Source of the DNA: Shimia abyssi
GTDB taxonomy: Bacteria > Pseudomonadota > Alphaproteobacteria > Rhodobacterales > Rhodobacteraceae
DNA length: 64,000 bases
Assembly: GCF_003014475.1 (NCBI RefSeq)
Contig: NZ_PYGJ01000005.1
Location: 1 to 64,000 of the forward strand
Direction of reading: 5' to 3'
Both the position numbers and the translations under genes were made by a program. Numbering within the stretch: position 1 is the first letter of the stretch; the number at the start of each line of letters is the position of its first letter. Shown here piece by piece: positions 62,595 to 64,000 of this stretch. The notes below the pieces were generated by a model, which was not told where the DNA came from, did not search any database, and was given only the letters and a program-made list of their open reading frames with translations.

Positions 62595-63425
62595 TCAGGG
62601 CATGGCCCTTTCGGGCGATTGTGCGGCAGGTTCAGAGGTCAATGCCGTGATCACTTCGGCCACCACGGCCGCAGCAATCACAGACGGCCGCTTATCGCGG
62701 CTACCGCTTGCCCCGATGGGGCAAATTAATGCGTCGGTGGTTAATCCGCCGCAGGTTTTCTTGGCAAAACTTTCAAACGACGCGCGCTTGGTGGCTGACC
62801 CGATCATCCCGACCCAGGTCGCGTCACAACGTTCCAACGCCTCCGCGCTCAACAGGAAATCCAGCGCGTGATCATGGGTTAACACGATATACGCGCTCCC
62901 TTTGGGTGCCGCCCGCACGTCCGCTTCAGGCAGCGCAGAAAGCCGCAGCTCTACCCGCGCCGAGCTCAACGCCAATTCCTCAGAACGGCTGTCCACCAGA
63001 ATGCAGCGCACAGGCAAATGCTGAAACAGATCGGCCAGCGCCCGGCCAACATGCCCGGCACCAAACACATAAACATGCGGCAAGGCCCGCTCATCCGCGC
63101 CTGCCCGCGTCTTCGCCAGGGTGCGCGCGGTGGCGTCCATCAAGGTCAACGCGATCTCAACACGCCCACCGCAACACTGCCCGATTTCGGGCCCTAGCGG
63201 TACATCCATGAACGCCGTATCACTGCCGTTTTTCAACAGCTTACGCGCCTCATCTAACGCCATATACTCCAACTGCCCGCCACCAATCGTGCCCACCATC
63301 GCATCCGGTGCGACAAACATTGACGCGCCGACCTCGCGCGGGGACGAGCCACGCACCCGCGTAATCTCGACCTGCACGACCACCGCTTCGCGATCCAGAA
63401 ACGATAAGAGCGCCTCGGCCCGCAT
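62595..63425 (-). CDS. xdhC: Xanthine dehydrogenase accessory protein XdhC
   Basis: About 276 residues. It binds molybdenum cofactor and inserts its sulfurated form into xanthine dehydrogenase. TRVRGSSPREVGASMFV is the N-terminal XdhC signature, GTIGGGQLEY follows, and a Rossmann-like C-terminal half has HVYVFGAGHVGRALADLFQH and VGMIGSATKRASF. I start at 63425, where its ATG overlaps the xdhB stop (TGATG), rather than at the longer frame inside xdhB. Confidence 0.94.
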   Translation of the reverse strand: MRAEALLSFLDREAVVVQVEITRVRGSSPREVGASMFVAPDAMVGTIGGGQLEYMALDEARKLLKNGSDTAFMDVPLGPEIGQCCGGRVEIALTLMDATARTLAKTRAGADERALPHVYVFGAGHVGRALADLFQHLPVRCILVDSRSEELALSSARVELRLSALPEADVRAAPKGSAYIVLTHDHALDFLLSAEALERCDATWVGMIGSATKRASFESFAKKTCGGLTTDALICPIGASGSRDKRPSVIAAAVVAEVITALTSEPAAQSPERAMP

Positions 63426-64000
63426 CAGCCCCGAAGCCTCTCCACCGCCATCAACACGCGCTCCGGTGTCGCGGGCGCGTCCAGCCGTGGACACTCGGCA
63501 TATTCATTGACCGACGCCACCGCCATGCCCAGCGCCTCAAACACACAGATCGGCAACATAAACGGTGGCTCGCCGACAGCTTTGGATCGTTTGATTGTCA
63601 ATTCCCGGTTTTCCGACCAATCCGCCAATTCAACGTTGAACTCGCGCGGTATGTCGCTGGCCAACGGAATCTTGTAGGTACTCGGCGCATGGGTGCGCAG
63701 GCGCCCGGCATCGTCCCACCACAATTCTTCGGTGGTCAACCACCCCAGCCCCTGAATGAACGCGCCCTCAACCTGCCCCTTATCCAGTATCGGGTTCAGC
63801 GACTTGCCTACATCATGCAGCACATCGACCCGGTCGACCTCGTATTCTCCGGTCAGGGTATCAACGCTCACTTCGGCCACTGCCGCACCATAGGCATAGT
63901 AATAGAACGGGCGACCCATTCCCTTTTCACGATCCCAATGAATCTTGGGCGTCTTGTAGAACCCAGCGGCCCACAGCTGTACGCGCGCCATGTATGCTTG
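63425..64000 (-). CDS. xdhB: Xanthine dehydrogenase molybdopterin subunit, C-terminal part
   Basis: Cut by the right edge of the window; the frame is still open at 64000 with similarity (QAYMARVQLWAAGFYKTPKI), so only about the last 190 residues are seen. FYYYAYGAAVAEVSVDTLTG, GQVEGAFIQGLGWLTTEEL and the conserved KAVGEPPFMLPICVFEAL are typical. The glutamate of VGEPP is the catalytic base in Rhodobacter capsulatus XDH. The subunit oxidises hypoxanthine and xanthine to urate. Translationally coupled to xdhC. Confidence 0.95.
   Translation of the reverse strand, partial: QAYMARVQLWAAGFYKTPKIHWDREKGMGRPFYYYAYGAAVAEVSVDTLTGEYEVDRVDVLHDVGKSLNPILDKGQVEGAFIQGLGWLTTEELWWDDAGRLRTHAPSTYKIPLASDIPREFNVELADWSENRELTIKRSKAVGEPPFMLPICVFEALGMAVASVNEYAECPRLDAPATPERVLMAVERLRG

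Overview
The window reads as a chromosomal segment of an alphaproteobacterium of the Rhodobacterales/Roseobacter type. The evidence is gene content and order: an aa3 oxidase cluster ctaC-ctaB-small ORF-ctaG-ctaE followed by surf1-thrC-M16 peptidase-GNAT; an NDUFA12-MlaD-DUF2155 set next to aat and accBC; clpP-clpX; ptsP beside lysC; an NCS2/guanine deaminase/xdhCB purine block; and two REP-like palindromic elements between genes. No rRNA or tRNA gene, CRISPR array or intact insertion sequence was seen.

Layout. 1-10.5 kb looks like an accessory patch with AT-richer stretches, long gaps, a degenerate IS1182-type transposase, two TetR regulators with readable operators, a tandem GNAT pair, a Tat-exported metallo-beta-lactamase-fold hydrolase, and the first copy of a sulfatase module (arylsulfatase, small DEIC-motif protein, divergent membrane-anchored TPR regulator). 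10.5-23 kb is mostly housekeeping: an Ldh-family dehydrogenase, lysC, ptsP, CIA30-like protein, TspO, EcsC-like protein, acetyltransferases, a flavin reductase-like protein and a SulP transporter. 23-28 kb holds the second, inverted copy of the sulfatase module, extended by a YibH-type HlyD-family protein. 28-35 kb carries MTA/adenine salvage (mtnP, apt), an interrupted DUF2927 gene, a LysE exporter, a 58-residue ribbon-helix-helix-like protein, an FAD oxidoreductase and a second MBL hydrolase. 35-42.5 kb is the cytochrome oxidase/thrC block on the minus strand. 42.6-52.9 kb carries tldD, a frameshifted dprA, topA, scoAB, a PAS-LuxR regulator, accBC and aat. 53-64 kb carries DUF2155-mlaD-NDUFA12, clpX, clpP, a Tag-like glycosylase, a periplasmic nucleotidase and the purine catabolism genes up to a truncated xdhB.

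The best candidate for an undescribed system is the duplicated module. Both copies encode a regulator with an N-terminal predicted DNA-binding domain, one membrane helix and a C-terminal TPR region. It is divergent from a small helical protein that shares an R-x-L-R...D-E-I-C-x-D-[YF]-E signature between copies, and then from an exported Cys-type sulfatase with a shared N-terminal extension. I infer a surface-sensing sulfatase induction system in which a CadC/ToxR-like regulator senses on the periplasmic side; the small protein has no known role that I recognise. Two otherwise conserved genes look broken: dprA by a net frameshift in a GC repeat, and the DUF2927 gene by an in-frame amber codon. 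Both need read-level confirmation.
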